A stretch of 34,466 nt of DNA. It comes from Mesorhizobium sp. (GTDB lineage: Bacteria; Pseudomonadota; Alphaproteobacteria; Rhizobiales; Rhizobiaceae). Shown here piece by piece: positions 18,507 through 27,355 of this stretch. The stretch is from the NCBI GenBank assembly GCA_004020645.1, contig SAQL01000046.1, positions 1 through 34,466 of the forward strand. The letters run 5' to 3'. The notes under the pieces are model-generated. The model saw nothing but the letters and a program-made list of their open reading frames with translations, was not told where the DNA came from and ran no database searches. The translations under genes were made by a program, and so were the position numbers. The stretch's first letter is position 1, and the number at the start of each line of letters is the position of its first letter.

Positions 18507-19465
18507 AGTCGTATTCCTTTGTAACGATTGCAATGTGGGCAGGCCATAAGCCAGTCCGTTTCATATCCGAGATTTTAGGGGCAGCAAAAGCGAAAATTGA
18601 AAAGCCCGGTTCAAATCGCAAAGCGGCTCGCAAGGTCCTCATGACCGCCCCCTATCGCAGGAAGCATCTCCCGCGCTGGCGCTCGTAACGCCTAAAGAGA
18701 CAAGCGATGCCTGCAACGCTTCTGCAGAACCCCGTCTACCACTGGTTTTCGAATCGTATCATGGGACCTGCCATCTACCTATGTGGGCAAGGATGCGCTG
18801 ACGACCCAGCAACCACGGGCGGCGCGCGCTAACGCCACGGCCGCTGATCGTCGGACCATCAGGTCTCCGAAATCAGAAGCAATCGCCGAGTCGATCGGCC
18901 ACTTCCTACTTGATCTGAGGACCTTGGTGTTTGTGATAGGAGCTGCCCGAGAGAGATTCCACAATCCGGCGTGCCGGTTGGTGCGCGTGAGATTGAGCAG
19001 GATCAAGCTGCTGTTGGGTAGCAAATGTGTAGAGGCGACACGCAGCCGCCGGCCGTATTCAGGCAGATGAATTGGACCTTCCCGAAGGAAAGACAATCCG
19101 GGCCCTGCGACGAGCAGAGCGCGTCGACGGGCGTGCGGCTGCCTTGAGTAACCCTAAGTGACCCGTGCAAGGAGTTCTGCCGAGGGTGGTCCGTAAATCG
19201 ACGTGGCGACAGTTCCGCCTCAACTGGATGTTTGATTCCAAGCTTCGGTGGGCATCCTTAGCTGAGGCGTTGCAGTGTCACAAGCGGATTCACGCCCACG
19301 CGTAGCCAGCAACTTTTGCGACTCCATAGGCTTCAATATTTGGCGCAGAATTTTGCTGAACTGCGGTTCATCTTTGGATAGTTCCTTTAAGACGCCGCAA
19401 GGCATCTCGGGAGGGATCTGCCAGCTCGACGCTACGCCGTTCAGCTAGCCCGCCTTTGACCTTGG
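18507..19465 (-). other. Nearly 1 kb without a recognised gene
   Basis: The stretch includes the probable leader of cspA. ORFs at 18783-19070 (plus) and 18779-19096 (minus) overlap each other and carry no motif I recognise. A minus-strand ORF at 19220-19405 has no ribosome binding site. Confidence 0.35.
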
Positions 19466-20857
19466 CTACTTCTTGGTGCTCCGGCCATCCGGTCCGGATC
19501 TGGCAGCGCTGCCGCCCAGAATGCGGTACAGCTTCGATTCGTTGAGCAGCTGGGCGAGACGGGCATCGGCAAGCGCTGTCTCAGCTGCGCGGCGGCCCTC
19601 CTGCGCCTCGAGCCAAGTAGTGAGGCGGATAGCACCCGACCGGTAACGGGTCTCGTGCAGCTGCTCAATTTCCTGCGCGGCCGCTAGGACATTGTGAAGG
19701 CGTTGCACCCGTTCGGCATAGTCGGCCCGTGCACCGAGTGAATTGGCAACTTCGGAGAAGGCCGTGAGCAAAGTAGCGCGGAATCTGAGGACCTCTTTTT
19801 CATACTGTGCCCTCGAAACCGCAACCTGCAGCTTCATGTCCTTGAAATTGAGGAAGGACAAGGCAGCGTTTGCACCTAACCTAGCAACGGGATTGGAGAT
19901 GAACGCGAGCAATTGCTCGCCGCCGGTGCCGAGTGTGCCGGTGAGTGAAATCGCCGGATAGAAACTAGCCCGAGTTTCATCAACGTTCTTCAGCATGGCA
20001 CGGAGCCTTGCCTCGGCGGCTCGCAAGTCTGGGCGACGTGCGAGAAGGTCGGCCGGCAGCCCAGCCTGGATCGGGGGCAGCTTCTTGCTCGGCAGGCGCT
20101 GCGGCTCTGGAACAGGGTTAGATGCGCCATTCAAGAGCCCAACGAGGGCGTTCCGCAGTACAAGGCGCTCCTGTTTGCGCGTCGAAACCGCCGCCGCCAG
20201 CTCCTCGACCTTTTGCTCGGCCTGCTTGAGGTCTAGGTATGAAACTGCACCGGCCGCAACCTGGGCGCGCACAAGCGCCCGAGTCTGCTTGGCATGGTCA
20301 AGGCTGGTTTCCGCCGACGCGAGCGACTGATTGGCGTGCGCGATCGTGAAATACGCGTCGACGGTTCCGGCGATAGCTAGGAGGCGCGCGTTTTCGTAAT
20401 CTTCCGCTGTCGCGGAAGCCTCAAAATCCGCCTTGTCCCTCTTTGCCGCAAGCTTGCCCCACAGATCAATCTCATAAGATACACTGGTGGAAGCCGACCA
20501 CGACGACGAGGCGACCTTGTCGTTGAGAGATTGGCTGGTGCTCCCGCCGACCTGGCCGTCCAGCTTGGGGAGTAAGGCGTGCGCAGCGATATCTGCCTGA
20601 AGTCGGGCAGGATAAGCGTTAGCAGCCGCGATGAGGACTTCATTATTTCGGCCGATGACGTCGCTGACAAGCTTGTCGAGATTGGCGTCTCCGAACGCCA
20701 GCCACCAGTGGTCGTTGCTGGCCTGTGCAGCGCCTCCAGCCGCAGCGGTCGACCAGTGGGGCCCGGCTGGAAGTTCGGGGCGAAGATATGTGCTCGATAG
20801 GCTGCAACCGGCGAGCAAGACAAGGCAGCCGGGTACGATCAGTCTGATGGGCTTCAT
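19466..20857 (-). CDS. NodT-family outer-membrane lipoprotein of an efflux system
   Basis: This is the outer-membrane duct partner (OEP family, related to TolC/OprM/NodT) for the MacAB pump encoded just upstream. The 463-residue protein starts MKPIRLIVPGCLVLLAGCSLSSTY, with a lipobox LAGC (Cys18). It continues with YLRPELP, DHWWLAFGD..LD.LV.., YEIDLWGK, GAVSYLDLKQAE, LPADLLARRPDLRAAEARL, FYPAISLTGT and the late repeat SGAIRLTTWLEAQEGRRAAETAL. ATG 20857 is preceded by AAGAGA. The protein has the expected length and all helical-hairpin blocks, so the tripartite pump looks functional. Confidence 0.93.
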   Translation of the reverse strand: MKPIRLIVPGCLVLLAGCSLSSTYLRPELPAGPHWSTAAAGGAAQASNDHWWLAFGDANLDKLVSDVIGRNNEVLIAAANAYPARLQADIAAHALLPKLDGQVGGSTSQSLNDKVASSSWSASTSVSYEIDLWGKLAAKRDKADFEASATAEDYENARLLAIAGTVDAYFTIAHANQSLASAETSLDHAKQTRALVRAQVAAGAVSYLDLKQAEQKVEELAAAVSTRKQERLVLRNALVGLLNGASNPVPEPQRLPSKKLPPIQAGLPADLLARRPDLRAAEARLRAMLKNVDETRASFYPAISLTGTLGTGGEQLLAFISNPVARLGANAALSFLNFKDMKLQVAVSRAQYEKEVLRFRATLLTAFSEVANSLGARADYAERVQRLHNVLAAAQEIEQLHETRYRSGAIRLTTWLEAQEGRRAAETALADARLAQLLNESKLYRILGGSAARSGPDGRSTKK

Positions 20858-20889
20858 TTTCAATCTCTTGAGCGCGCGTCTAACCGGAC

Positions 20890-21174
20890 CTAGGCGCAAG
20901 GCGTTGCGGCCGGCGAAGAAAGATGAGGCGGATGCAGACCGCCAATGAGAGGCTTGTTAGCGCCAGCAGCCATGACGAGGACCTCGTAGTTTTCGTTGAT
21001 AAAAAGCTCGAACGTCAGCCAGCAGTGGTCTGCCGTGGCGTGGATAGCACTTGCTTCCGCAGCGGTTGGCCAGCGGGCCGCCGCGGGGAGTTCGGGCCAG
21101 GATATGTGCTCGACAGGCTGGTGCAACCCGCGAGCAACAAAGGACAAGGGTAAGATCCATCGGACGAGCGTCAT
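20890..21174 (-). pseudogene. Partial tandem copy of the NodT-like gene (5' end only)
   Basis: Between macB and the intact nodT-like gene lies an ORF whose protein follows the start of that gene: WPELPAAARWPTAAEASAIHATADHCWLTF against RPELPAGPHWSTAAAGGAAQASNDHWWLAF, and NENYEVLVMAAGANKP against GRNNEVLIAAANAYPA. The lipobox cysteine is lost and about 12 codons between WLTF and NENYEV are deleted. Only about 90 residues remain. It starts 4 bases after macB on the same strand, so it was once the original downstream gene or a tandem duplicate. Confidence 0.8.
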
Positions 21175-21177
21175 TTT

Positions 21178-23124
21178 TCAGTCTCTTGACAGCGCATCTA
21201 CGGGATTCAGGCGAGATGCATTACGGGCAGGAAGGAAGCCAAAGATCAGGCCGATCCAGAGCGCTACTGCGCAGGCAACGACAATAGCGTTGGCGGAGAT
21301 AATCATCGCAAACTCGCTGTCCGGCCCGCCCAATACGGTTGCGATGCCGAGCGCGAGTGCCACCCCGAGAATTGAACCGGCGGTGCATATTGTGACGGCC
21401 TCAATCAGGAACTGAAGCATGATGTCGATCCGGCGCGCTCCAACGGCCATGCGCAAGCCGATCTCGCGGGTCCGTTCCGTAGCGGAGATCAGCATCATGT
21501 TCATGACACCAATGCCTCCGACAAGCAGCGAGATCGCAGCCACGAAGGAGGTCAGTTGCCATATTGTCTGAGATGTGCCTTCGACCGACTTAAGCCACTG
21601 ATCTAGGTTGTCAACAATGAAGTCCTTTGTGCCATGCCGACGAGTTATCAGGCCGACGACGGCGCGCTCGGCGACAGCCGTGTCGACAGAATCGGCGACC
21701 CGAACCGTCAGGACGTCAAGACTTGAATCGGCACCCTCAAGTCTGCCTTTCACGGCCGTATAAGGAAGTAAGACCTCCAGCCGGCTGTCAAACCGAAACG
21801 CCGGTGGGGGCGCAAAGACGCCAATAATAATGACGGGAACACGCCCGATCAGGACGATGTTTCCGAGCGGCGATTCGTCGTTAGGGAAGAGAGTTGCGGC
21901 CATCCTGTCATTGATCACCGCTTCCTGGCTGCGCTCAGAGATAGCTCCGGCTGAAAAGAATGAGCCCTTCAGCAACTTGAGAGCTTTGACCTTAAAATAA
22001 TCCTGGCCGACGCCGGTGACTGTCGCCGCGACGGAGATGGGCCCAAAACCAATTTGTGCGGATGTTCGGACTTCCGGGGTCACGCTATCGACGTAGGAGT
22101 GGTGGGCGAGCGCATCGGCATCCGAGACGACCAGGGTCTTGATGCTCGAAGCACCCTTGTCACCAAAATGGCGCCCCGGAGAGATCTGCAGGGTGCTGGC
22201 TCCAAATCCTCCCAAATCGCGCAGAATTTTCTGACGGGCGCCCTCGCCGAAACCGACGGTCGCCACAACTGCCGCAATGCCGATAATGATGCTGAGCATT
22301 GTGAGGAAGGTACGCACGCGATCGGCAGCCATGGATCGTATCGCCATCGGAAAGGCTTGCACCAGGCGGCGCCTGAACCCCGAGAGCGAACCGACGGGCC
22401 TGCTGTCTTGGAACGCCGGCGGCGCATTAGTCTTCTGATCCCGCGTCCGGCGGTCGGAAAGGATCACTCCTTCTCGGATTTCGATGATGCGGTCAGCGTG
22501 ACTTGCGATCTCCATGTCGTGAGTCACGATGATGATGGTATGACCGTCGGTGTGAAGTTCCTTCAACGTATCGAGGACGGTTTCGCCGCTCTTCCTGTCT
22601 AGCGCCCCTGTCGGCTCGTCGGCAAGTATGATGCGGCCGCCATTCATCAATGCGCGGGCAATCGAAACCCTCTGTTGCTGGCCGCCGGACAGCTGGTTCG
22701 GACGATGGTCGAGACGATCACCGAGACCCAGCCTGCGCAGAAGAGATCTCGACCTTTCCCGGCGTGAGCCGGCGTCGAGGCCGGCATAGACAGCGGGCAT
22801 CGCCACGTTGTCGGCCGCGCTCAGCGTTCCAAGAAGCTGATAGTGTTGGAAGATGAAGCCGAAATGTTCCCGTCTCAACGCGGCAAGATGGTCCGCGGTC
22901 AGGCCGGCAACGCTGCGGCCGGCGACGCGATAGTCACCAGAACTCGGCTGGTCCAAGCAACCCAGGATGTTCATTAGCGTCGTTTTGCCCGAACCGCTTG
23001 CGCCAACGATCGCCACCAGTTCGCCACCAGCGATAGAAAGGCTGACGCCGGCCAGCGCCATAATGGTCTCGTCTCCGGCAGCGAAAACCCGCGAGACGTT
23101 CTCGATTTCAAGGAGTGCAGTCAT
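21178..23124 (-). CDS. macB: MacB-type ABC transporter (ATPase-permease fusion)
   Basis: MacB is the inner-membrane motor of tripartite efflux of macrolides, peptides or other ligands. The 648-residue protein has an N-terminal ATPase with Walker A GASGSGKT (41-48), signature LSGGQQQR (145-152), Walker B IILADEPTGALD (165-176) and the H-loop VTHD. A first membrane helix follows (TFLTMLSIIIGIAAVVATVGFGEGARQK), then a large periplasmic domain, and three C-terminal helices around LLVGGIGVMNMMLISATERTREIGLRMAVGARR. ATG 23124 lies 4 bases after the macA stop, showing translational coupling. A longer frame to 23199 overlaps macA and is less likely. Confidence 0.96.
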   Translation of the reverse strand: MTALLEIENVSRVFAAGDETIMALAGVSLSIAGGELVAIVGASGSGKTTLMNILGCLDQPSSGDYRVAGRSVAGLTADHLAALRREHFGFIFQHYQLLGTLSAADNVAMPAVYAGLDAGSRRERSRSLLRRLGLGDRLDHRPNQLSGGQQQRVSIARALMNGGRIILADEPTGALDRKSGETVLDTLKELHTDGHTIIIVTHDMEIASHADRIIEIREGVILSDRRTRDQKTNAPPAFQDSRPVGSLSGFRRRLVQAFPMAIRSMAADRVRTFLTMLSIIIGIAAVVATVGFGEGARQKILRDLGGFGASTLQISPGRHFGDKGASSIKTLVVSDADALAHHSYVDSVTPEVRTSAQIGFGPISVAATVTGVGQDYFKVKALKLLKGSFFSAGAISERSQEAVINDRMAATLFPNDESPLGNIVLIGRVPVIIIGVFAPPPAFRFDSRLEVLLPYTAVKGRLEGADSSLDVLTVRVADSVDTAVAERAVVGLITRRHGTKDFIVDNLDQWLKSVEGTSQTIWQLTSFVAAISLLVGGIGVMNMMLISATERTREIGLRMAVGARRIDIMLQFLIEAVTICTAGSILGVALALGIATVLGGPDSEFAMIISANAIVVACAVALWIGLIFGFLPARNASRLNPVDALSRD

Positions 23125-23128
23125 TTCA

Positions 23129-24274
23129 TCACCACGGGCCAACATTGGTTCCCGTTCCCACGGCAGGGATGACAACTTCATCACCGACGGAGAGGCCATC
23201 GAGTACCTGCGCCTTGATTTTGTCGGTCAAACCTATTGTCACCAGGCGCTCGGCGAGTTCGCCGGTTGGCGTGCGAAGCTGCACGCGGTAGCGACCATGC
23301 GCATCAGGCTCCGTCAGAGCCGACCATGCTACGAGTGGTACGTTCTCGGCCTGGCCGGAAATAACCGTAACCAAGGCGTTCATCTTTGGCCGAAGCCGCC
23401 CTTCCGGGTTCGGTGTGGAAAAGAGGCCGTTGTAGTAGACTGCCGCCGCTTCGATTTTTCTGGAGCTCGGCATGCTATCATCGGCAATCGATGGAGGCGC
23501 GGGCTCTATCTCTTCCAATACGCCTGAAATAGGGTCTCGAGTGCCCCCCAGGATTGTGAAGCGGAGGTTCTGGCCTGGCTTTACACGCGCTATATCGATC
23601 TCCGATATCTGCACGCTCACCCGCATGACGTCGAGCTGTGCAAGAACCACAATCGCCGGCACGGCCTGGCTTGAGTTCAACGTTTGACCCTCTTGAGCCA
23701 GCACAGCAACAACGACGCCGTCCATGGGCGCGCTTAGCTTCGTAAGGTCGAGGGTTGCACGAGCCTCCTCAACCGCGAGCGTCTTCTCATCGATCTGCGC
23801 TTCAAGTTGCTCGACTGACGCCTCTTGCGCAAAAAACATCGCTTGCGCTTTCTCCAGTTCGGCCGCCGATCCTGCCTTGTTCCGGCTCAGGGTCTTCTGT
23901 CTCAGGAACTCCAATTCGGCCTCTTTCAGTCGTATTCCGGCTTCCTTGCGGCTCGCGTTGGCACTGACGAGGTTGGCTTGGGCGGTGAGTAGTTTGTGCT
24001 GCTCTTTCGTAGGGTCAATTTCGGCGATCAAGTCTCCAAACTTGACCGCTTGACCGAGCTTTACATGCAGTGCCTTCAATTGGCCCGACGTTTGGGCGCC
24101 AACCCTAACCTCACGGAGAGGTGCCAGAACACCGTTCGCAAGGACACTCTCCTCGACCGAACCGAGTATCACGCGTTGCGTGAGGACATGATCGCGCGTT
24201 TTGTGTTCGAAAGCTCCGGTCGCGGAAGCGATAGCAAACGCCACCGGGACGATCCCTAAGCCCCAGACGAGCAT
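23129..24274 (-). CDS. macA: MacA-type periplasmic adaptor of the efflux pump
   Basis: MacA is a membrane-anchored adaptor linking MacB to the outer-membrane duct. The 381-residue protein has an N-terminal anchor (MLVWGLGIVPVAFAIASATGAF), a lipoyl half-motif with VLAPLREVRVGAQTSGQLKALHVKLGQAVKFGDLIAEID, a long coiled-coil hairpin (about residues 95-185), the second lipoyl half LSAPMDGVVVAVLAQEGQTLN, and a barrel and membrane-proximal domain ending VLDGLSVGDEVVIPA. ATG 24274 has GAAGGG about 10 bases ahead; a TTG at 24295 is the alternative. It is the first gene of macA-macB-(nodT remnant)-nodT-like, divergent from the two-component system at 25.3 kb. Confidence 0.95.
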   Translation of the reverse strand: MLVWGLGIVPVAFAIASATGAFEHKTRDHVLTQRVILGSVEESVLANGVLAPLREVRVGAQTSGQLKALHVKLGQAVKFGDLIAEIDPTKEQHKLLTAQANLVSANASRKEAGIRLKEAELEFLRQKTLSRNKAGSAAELEKAQAMFFAQEASVEQLEAQIDEKTLAVEEARATLDLTKLSAPMDGVVVAVLAQEGQTLNSSQAVPAIVVLAQLDVMRVSVQISEIDIARVKPGQNLRFTILGGTRDPISGVLEEIEPAPPSIADDSMPSSRKIEAAAVYYNGLFSTPNPEGRLRPKMNALVTVISGQAENVPLVAWSALTEPDAHGRYRVQLRTPTGELAERLVTIGLTDKIKAQVLDGLSVGDEVVIPAVGTGTNVGPW

Positions 24275-24433
24275 CCTTTTTTTACCCTTCAGCAACGCTC
24301 AGCTCCTCTCAGAAGACATTGTTTTTGCCATGGCTTGCCGCGGAAGCGGCATTGACTCTCATTGACCGACCCGAACAGAGATTGGCTCCGGCAAGAGCTT
24401 TTTCTGCTGCGAAGTGGCGACCGACGCGGAAGC

Positions 24434-24800
24434 GTGATTGCGAACGCGGGCACACGGCGGCTGTGAAGATGATAGTGAAGCACCGGGCGAGCATTCATTG
24501 TCTTTGGAGGCAATTAGCAGCAGCAGGCCCAGCGCTAACGCGATTGGACCGAAGAGAAGGCTCGCCGGAACAACCCTCCTTCCAATGCAATTGCGAATTT
24601 TGGACTTTTGCTTTGGCCGCATTCTGGGAACGGTTTCCTGTCAAGCGACGCATGAGAGGCGCACGCATACATCTGAGTGGCATGGCTTCGAACGACGTTC
24701 TGGCTGTACTGAAGCTTCCGAGGGCGCCGCCGATATCAACTCGATTTGAGTCGGCATAAGATCAGCAGGCGGTCACGGGCCTCCTCGACCCTTTGGATGC
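24434..24800. repeat. Diverged repeat, copy B (partner at 14697-15060)
   Basis: This is the direct-orientation partner of copy A, about 9.7 kb away. The minus strand keeps an ORF from an ATG at 24622 (RPKQKSKIRNCIGRRVV, then ASLLFGPIALALGLLLLIA, then SKDNE). The same segment in copy A reads LLFGPIAIAVSLTLLVPASERDN. Protein-level similarity beyond the DNA match suggests the ancestral sequence coded for a small membrane protein. I do not recognise the family. Copy B lies upstream of macA, in the direction of macA transcription. Confidence 0.65.
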
Positions 24801-25033
24801 TCGAAAGGCGTCACTTGTAACCAGACGGTCATAGCCACGAGTGCTGTCTAGGTCAGCAAAGCAATCACCTTCGGTGCTCCCAATGGATGGGCCGAGATGG
24901 CGCGTTCAGGCTTGAGAATCATGTACTGAGGATATGACAGTGGATCCTTGGCATTGCGGGCACATGTAAAAGGCGGAATTTTCGATGATGAGGTCCGCAG
25001 CGACTCAACGGCATCGGACGAGCCGTCTTCCGT
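24801..25033 (+). other. Rest of the intergenic region between efflux operon and two-component system
   Basis: No gene is recognised. The promoter of macA must lie in this region or within repeat B, but I could not assign one. Confidence 0.3.
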
Positions 25034-25192
25034 CTAAAGCGACTGTATCTGCCTTCGGGCCGATTCAAGCTTGATCAGTACCGTTTGGCGGGGCCGCCAT
25101 TCGGCGATCCCAACGTCGGATTTGCCGCCGGCCAGTGCAGCGACGACGGTGGTTGCGTTAAGAAAATGTGCCGAGATCAGGATGGCGTTCAT
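25034..25192 (-). CDS. Small ORF, 52 residues, unknown function
   Basis: A minus-strand ORF starts at an ATG (25192) with AGAAGG six bases upstream. It begins MNAILISAHFLNATTVVAALAG and continues GIAEWRPRQTVLIKLESARRQIQSL. The first 20 residues are moderately hydrophobic and the rest is basic and helical. It has no family resemblance that I know. It lies between the macA and response-regulator genes and may be a real small protein or the relic of a larger one. The ribosome binding site is the main support. Confidence 0.3.
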   Translation of the reverse strand: MNAILISAHFLNATTVVAALAGGKSDVGIAEWRPRQTVLIKLESARRQIQSL

Positions 25193-25296
25193 AATGGCCT
25201 TCTAATCGTTTGTTCCAATGACGGCCCTTCTGACACCCGTAGCTGACAGCAGCCTGAAAGCTTCCAGACATTTGTGCCACGGGGGGTTCAGCGTAG

Positions 25297-25316
25297 TGTC
25301 AGGTTCTGTCAGTAAG
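25297..25316 (+). promoter_or_regulatory. Tandem direct repeat, candidate OmpR-type operator
   Basis: TGTCAGGTTC is followed immediately by TGTCAGTAAG. The half-site TGTCAG thus repeats with a 10-base period, which is how OmpR/PhoB-family regulators bind. It lies about 40 bases before the response-regulator start, so autoregulation is plausible. The call rests on geometry alone. Confidence 0.4.
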
Positions 25317-25355
25317 GTAAGGATCCTGCCCTCGAACTGGAGCTCGGCACCTCTG

Positions 25356-26015
25356 ATGCACATACTGCTCGTCGAAGACGACAAGGACCTTGGCAGTGCT
25401 GTACGCGAAAATACGATGGCTGATGGCCACGCGGTCGATTGGGCCAAGGACCTGTCCGAAGCGCGGGGCTACGCAAGTGTGGTCTCCTACGAGCTTGTTC
25501 TGCTCGACATTCACCTGCCAGACGGCAACGGCATAGACTACGTGCGGGAGATGAGGAGGAGGCTTGAATCGACACCGGTCATCATTGTGACAGCTCGCGA
25601 TCAGGTCTCGGACCGTATCAAGGGGCTCAACGCAGGTGCCGCCGACTATTTGGTCAAGCCGTTCGATCTCGGCGAACTTTCCGCGCGCATTCACGCCGTG
25701 GCGCGTAGTCATGGGCAGTTCCCGGAGCCGATGTATTCTGTCGGGACGCTGTCCATACACTCGGCCGAGCGGCGGGTCGTCCGCGATGGGCAGACGGTCT
25801 ACCTGACTGCACGCGAATGGACAGTTCTCAACTGCCTTCTGTGCCGGCCCCGGACGGTAGTTTCGAAGGCGAAGATCGAGGACGTACTCTTTTCCTTAGG
25901 TTCGGAAATTGAGAGCAATACCGTGGAGGTGTATGTTAGCCGGATCCGCAAGAAGATCGGCGCGGACCGAATAGCGACAGTGCGTGGCTTCGGGTACAGG
26001 TTCGTAGTCACATGA
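25356..26015 (+). CDS. OmpR/PhoB-family response regulator
   Basis: The 219-residue protein has a receiver domain (MHILLVEDDKDLGSAV; acidic pair E7/D8/D9, phospho-acceptor D51 in LLDIHLPDG, T79, K101 in LVKPFDL). A winged-helix DNA-binding domain follows (REWTVLNCLL, VSRIRKKIGADRIATVRGFGYRF). ATG 25356 is chosen because it begins the receiver fold; the longer frame from 25218 adds unrelated residues. The stop overlaps the next gene's ATG (ATGA), so it is co-translated with the sensor kinase. Divergence from macA suggests control of the efflux operon. Confidence 0.95.
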   Translation: MHILLVEDDKDLGSAVRENTMADGHAVDWAKDLSEARGYASVVSYELVLLDIHLPDGNGIDYVREMRRRLESTPVIIVTARDQVSDRIKGLNAGAADYLVKPFDLGELSARIHAVARSHGQFPEPMYSVGTLSIHSAERRVVRDGQTVYLTAREWTVLNCLLCRPRTVVSKAKIEDVLFSLGSEIESNTVEVYVSRIRKKIGADRIATVRGFGYRFVVT

Positions 26016-27355
26016 CGAACCCGCACAGCATAACCCGCAGGCTGATACTGTGGCTAGGCGGCGCAATGCTTCTGGCCTGGTTTTCCGTCGTCGCCAGTGC
26101 TTGGTTCAGCCTGAGCAAAGTTAGCAACGAACTCTCCGACGAGTTCCTGGAGCTAGCTGCCAAGAAGATGGAGCCAACGATGATTGAAGTGCTGAAAGGG
26201 AAATGGGACGACGATTCCATTCGTAACACGCTTCAAAGTGCACCCAATTTCGAAAAATTTTGGACCTACCGGTACAAGCTTTGGAAACGCGGGAAAGTGA
26301 TCTTGATTTTGGGAGACGTGAAGCCGTTCCCTGATGCTCCACTGCGTAAAGGCTTTTCGCAAACCGTTACTGACCGCGTCTATACACTGGAGGTCCAACC
26401 TGGCAACTTTCTTCAGGTGGCCGAACCACTCCATGTTCGCCGCCAGACAGTCAATAGCGGCCGATTGCACGTCTTCAATTTCGTCTTAGTTTCGGTGGTC
26501 GTGATCCTGCCCTTTAGTATAGCCCTCTTATGGTTCGTGATCCGGCGGTCGCTGGCGCCCATCGAAGTACTGCGACAGGAGATCGGATTGCGCGACGGCG
26601 GCAATCTCTCACTGATGGGATCCAGCGGCCTGCCGGCAGAATTGGCCCCCATCGCGGCCTCCGTCGATCGGCTTCTCGAACGTCTGCAGACGACCCTCGA
26701 TGCCGAACGCGAGTTCGCCACAAATAGTGCACATGAACTGCGCACGCCGATCGCAGGCTCGCTCGCTCAGATGCAGAGGTTAGTGGTCGAAATTCCGCAG
26801 GGCCCGGCGAGAACGCGTGCGCGCGGTATCGAGAAATCGCTGTCGAGTCTTGGCCACCTTGTCGAAAAACTGCTTCAACTCGCGCGGGCCGAATCGGGGA
26901 TCGGCATCGCAGACCACGCGATCGATCTTATCGAAATGGTTCGGCTAGAAATCGATGACCTTGGGAAAAAGCCGCAATATGCCGGACGCCTAATCCTTGA
27001 TGTGGACAGCTGCCCCACTTTGATGCGTAAAGTAGACGTAGATGCGTTTGCCATCCTCCTTCGTAACCTGATCGAGAATGCGCTCACGCATGGACTGCCC
27101 GATACTCCGGCAAGAGTTTCCGTCCGAACTGATGGAACCATTGCCGTTGCAAACGCGGGACCGGTGGTGCCCCTCCGAGATCTTGAAGCGATAACAAAGC
27201 GATTTAGGCGTGGTGCCACTCCAGCGGCGGGCTCAGGCCTTGGCCTACACATCGCTGATATGGTTATCAAGCGGATAGGTGGCACTCTTGACTTTGCTTC
27301 GCCTGCCCGTGGTCGCGAGGATGGTTTTGAGGCGGTCATTCGCATCCCTCGATGA
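26012..27355 (+). CDS. Membrane sensor histidine kinase (QseC/EnvZ-like)
   Basis: The 447-residue protein has two membrane helices (about 11-33 and 155-176) enclosing a periplasmic sensor of some 120 residues, then a HAMP-like linker (RRSLAPIEVLRQEI). The H-box is ATNSAHELRTPIAGSL (phospho-accepting H241), followed by the N-box LLRNLIENALTHG and the G-box GSGLGLHIADMVIKRIGG. The G1 region is DGTIAVANAGP with a shortened acidic motif. It partners the response regulator with which it overlaps by 4 bases. The signal is unknown; the periplasmic domain shows no family I can name. Confidence 0.95.
   Translation: MTNPHSITRRLILWLGGAMLLAWFSVVASAWFSLSKVSNELSDEFLELAAKKMEPTMIEVLKGKWDDDSIRNTLQSAPNFEKFWTYRYKLWKRGKVILILGDVKPFPDAPLRKGFSQTVTDRVYTLEVQPGNFLQVAEPLHVRRQTVNSGRLHVFNFVLVSVVVILPFSIALLWFVIRRSLAPIEVLRQEIGLRDGGNLSLMGSSGLPAELAPIAASVDRLLERLQTTLDAEREFATNSAHELRTPIAGSLAQMQRLVVEIPQGPARTRARGIEKSLSSLGHLVEKLLQLARAESGIGIADHAIDLIEMVRLEIDDLGKKPQYAGRLILDVDSCPTLMRKVDVDAFAILLRNLIENALTHGLPDTPARVSVRTDGTIAVANAGPVVPLRDLEAITKRFRRGATPAAGSGLGLHIADMVIKRIGGTLDFASPARGREDGFEAVIRIPR

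Noticed and set aside
18779..19096. Overlapping ORFs that might be a transposase relic
   Set aside because: No DDE motif, no terminal inverted repeats, no target duplication seen.
25345..25360. GG-N10-GC match (CGGCACCTCTGATGCA) before the response regulator
   Set aside because: It overlaps the start codon, deviates from the -12 box and has no enhancer nearby.
27279..27300. TGGCAC followed by TTGCT near the end of the sensor kinase gene
   Set aside because: The spacer is three bases too long for a sigma-54 promoter.
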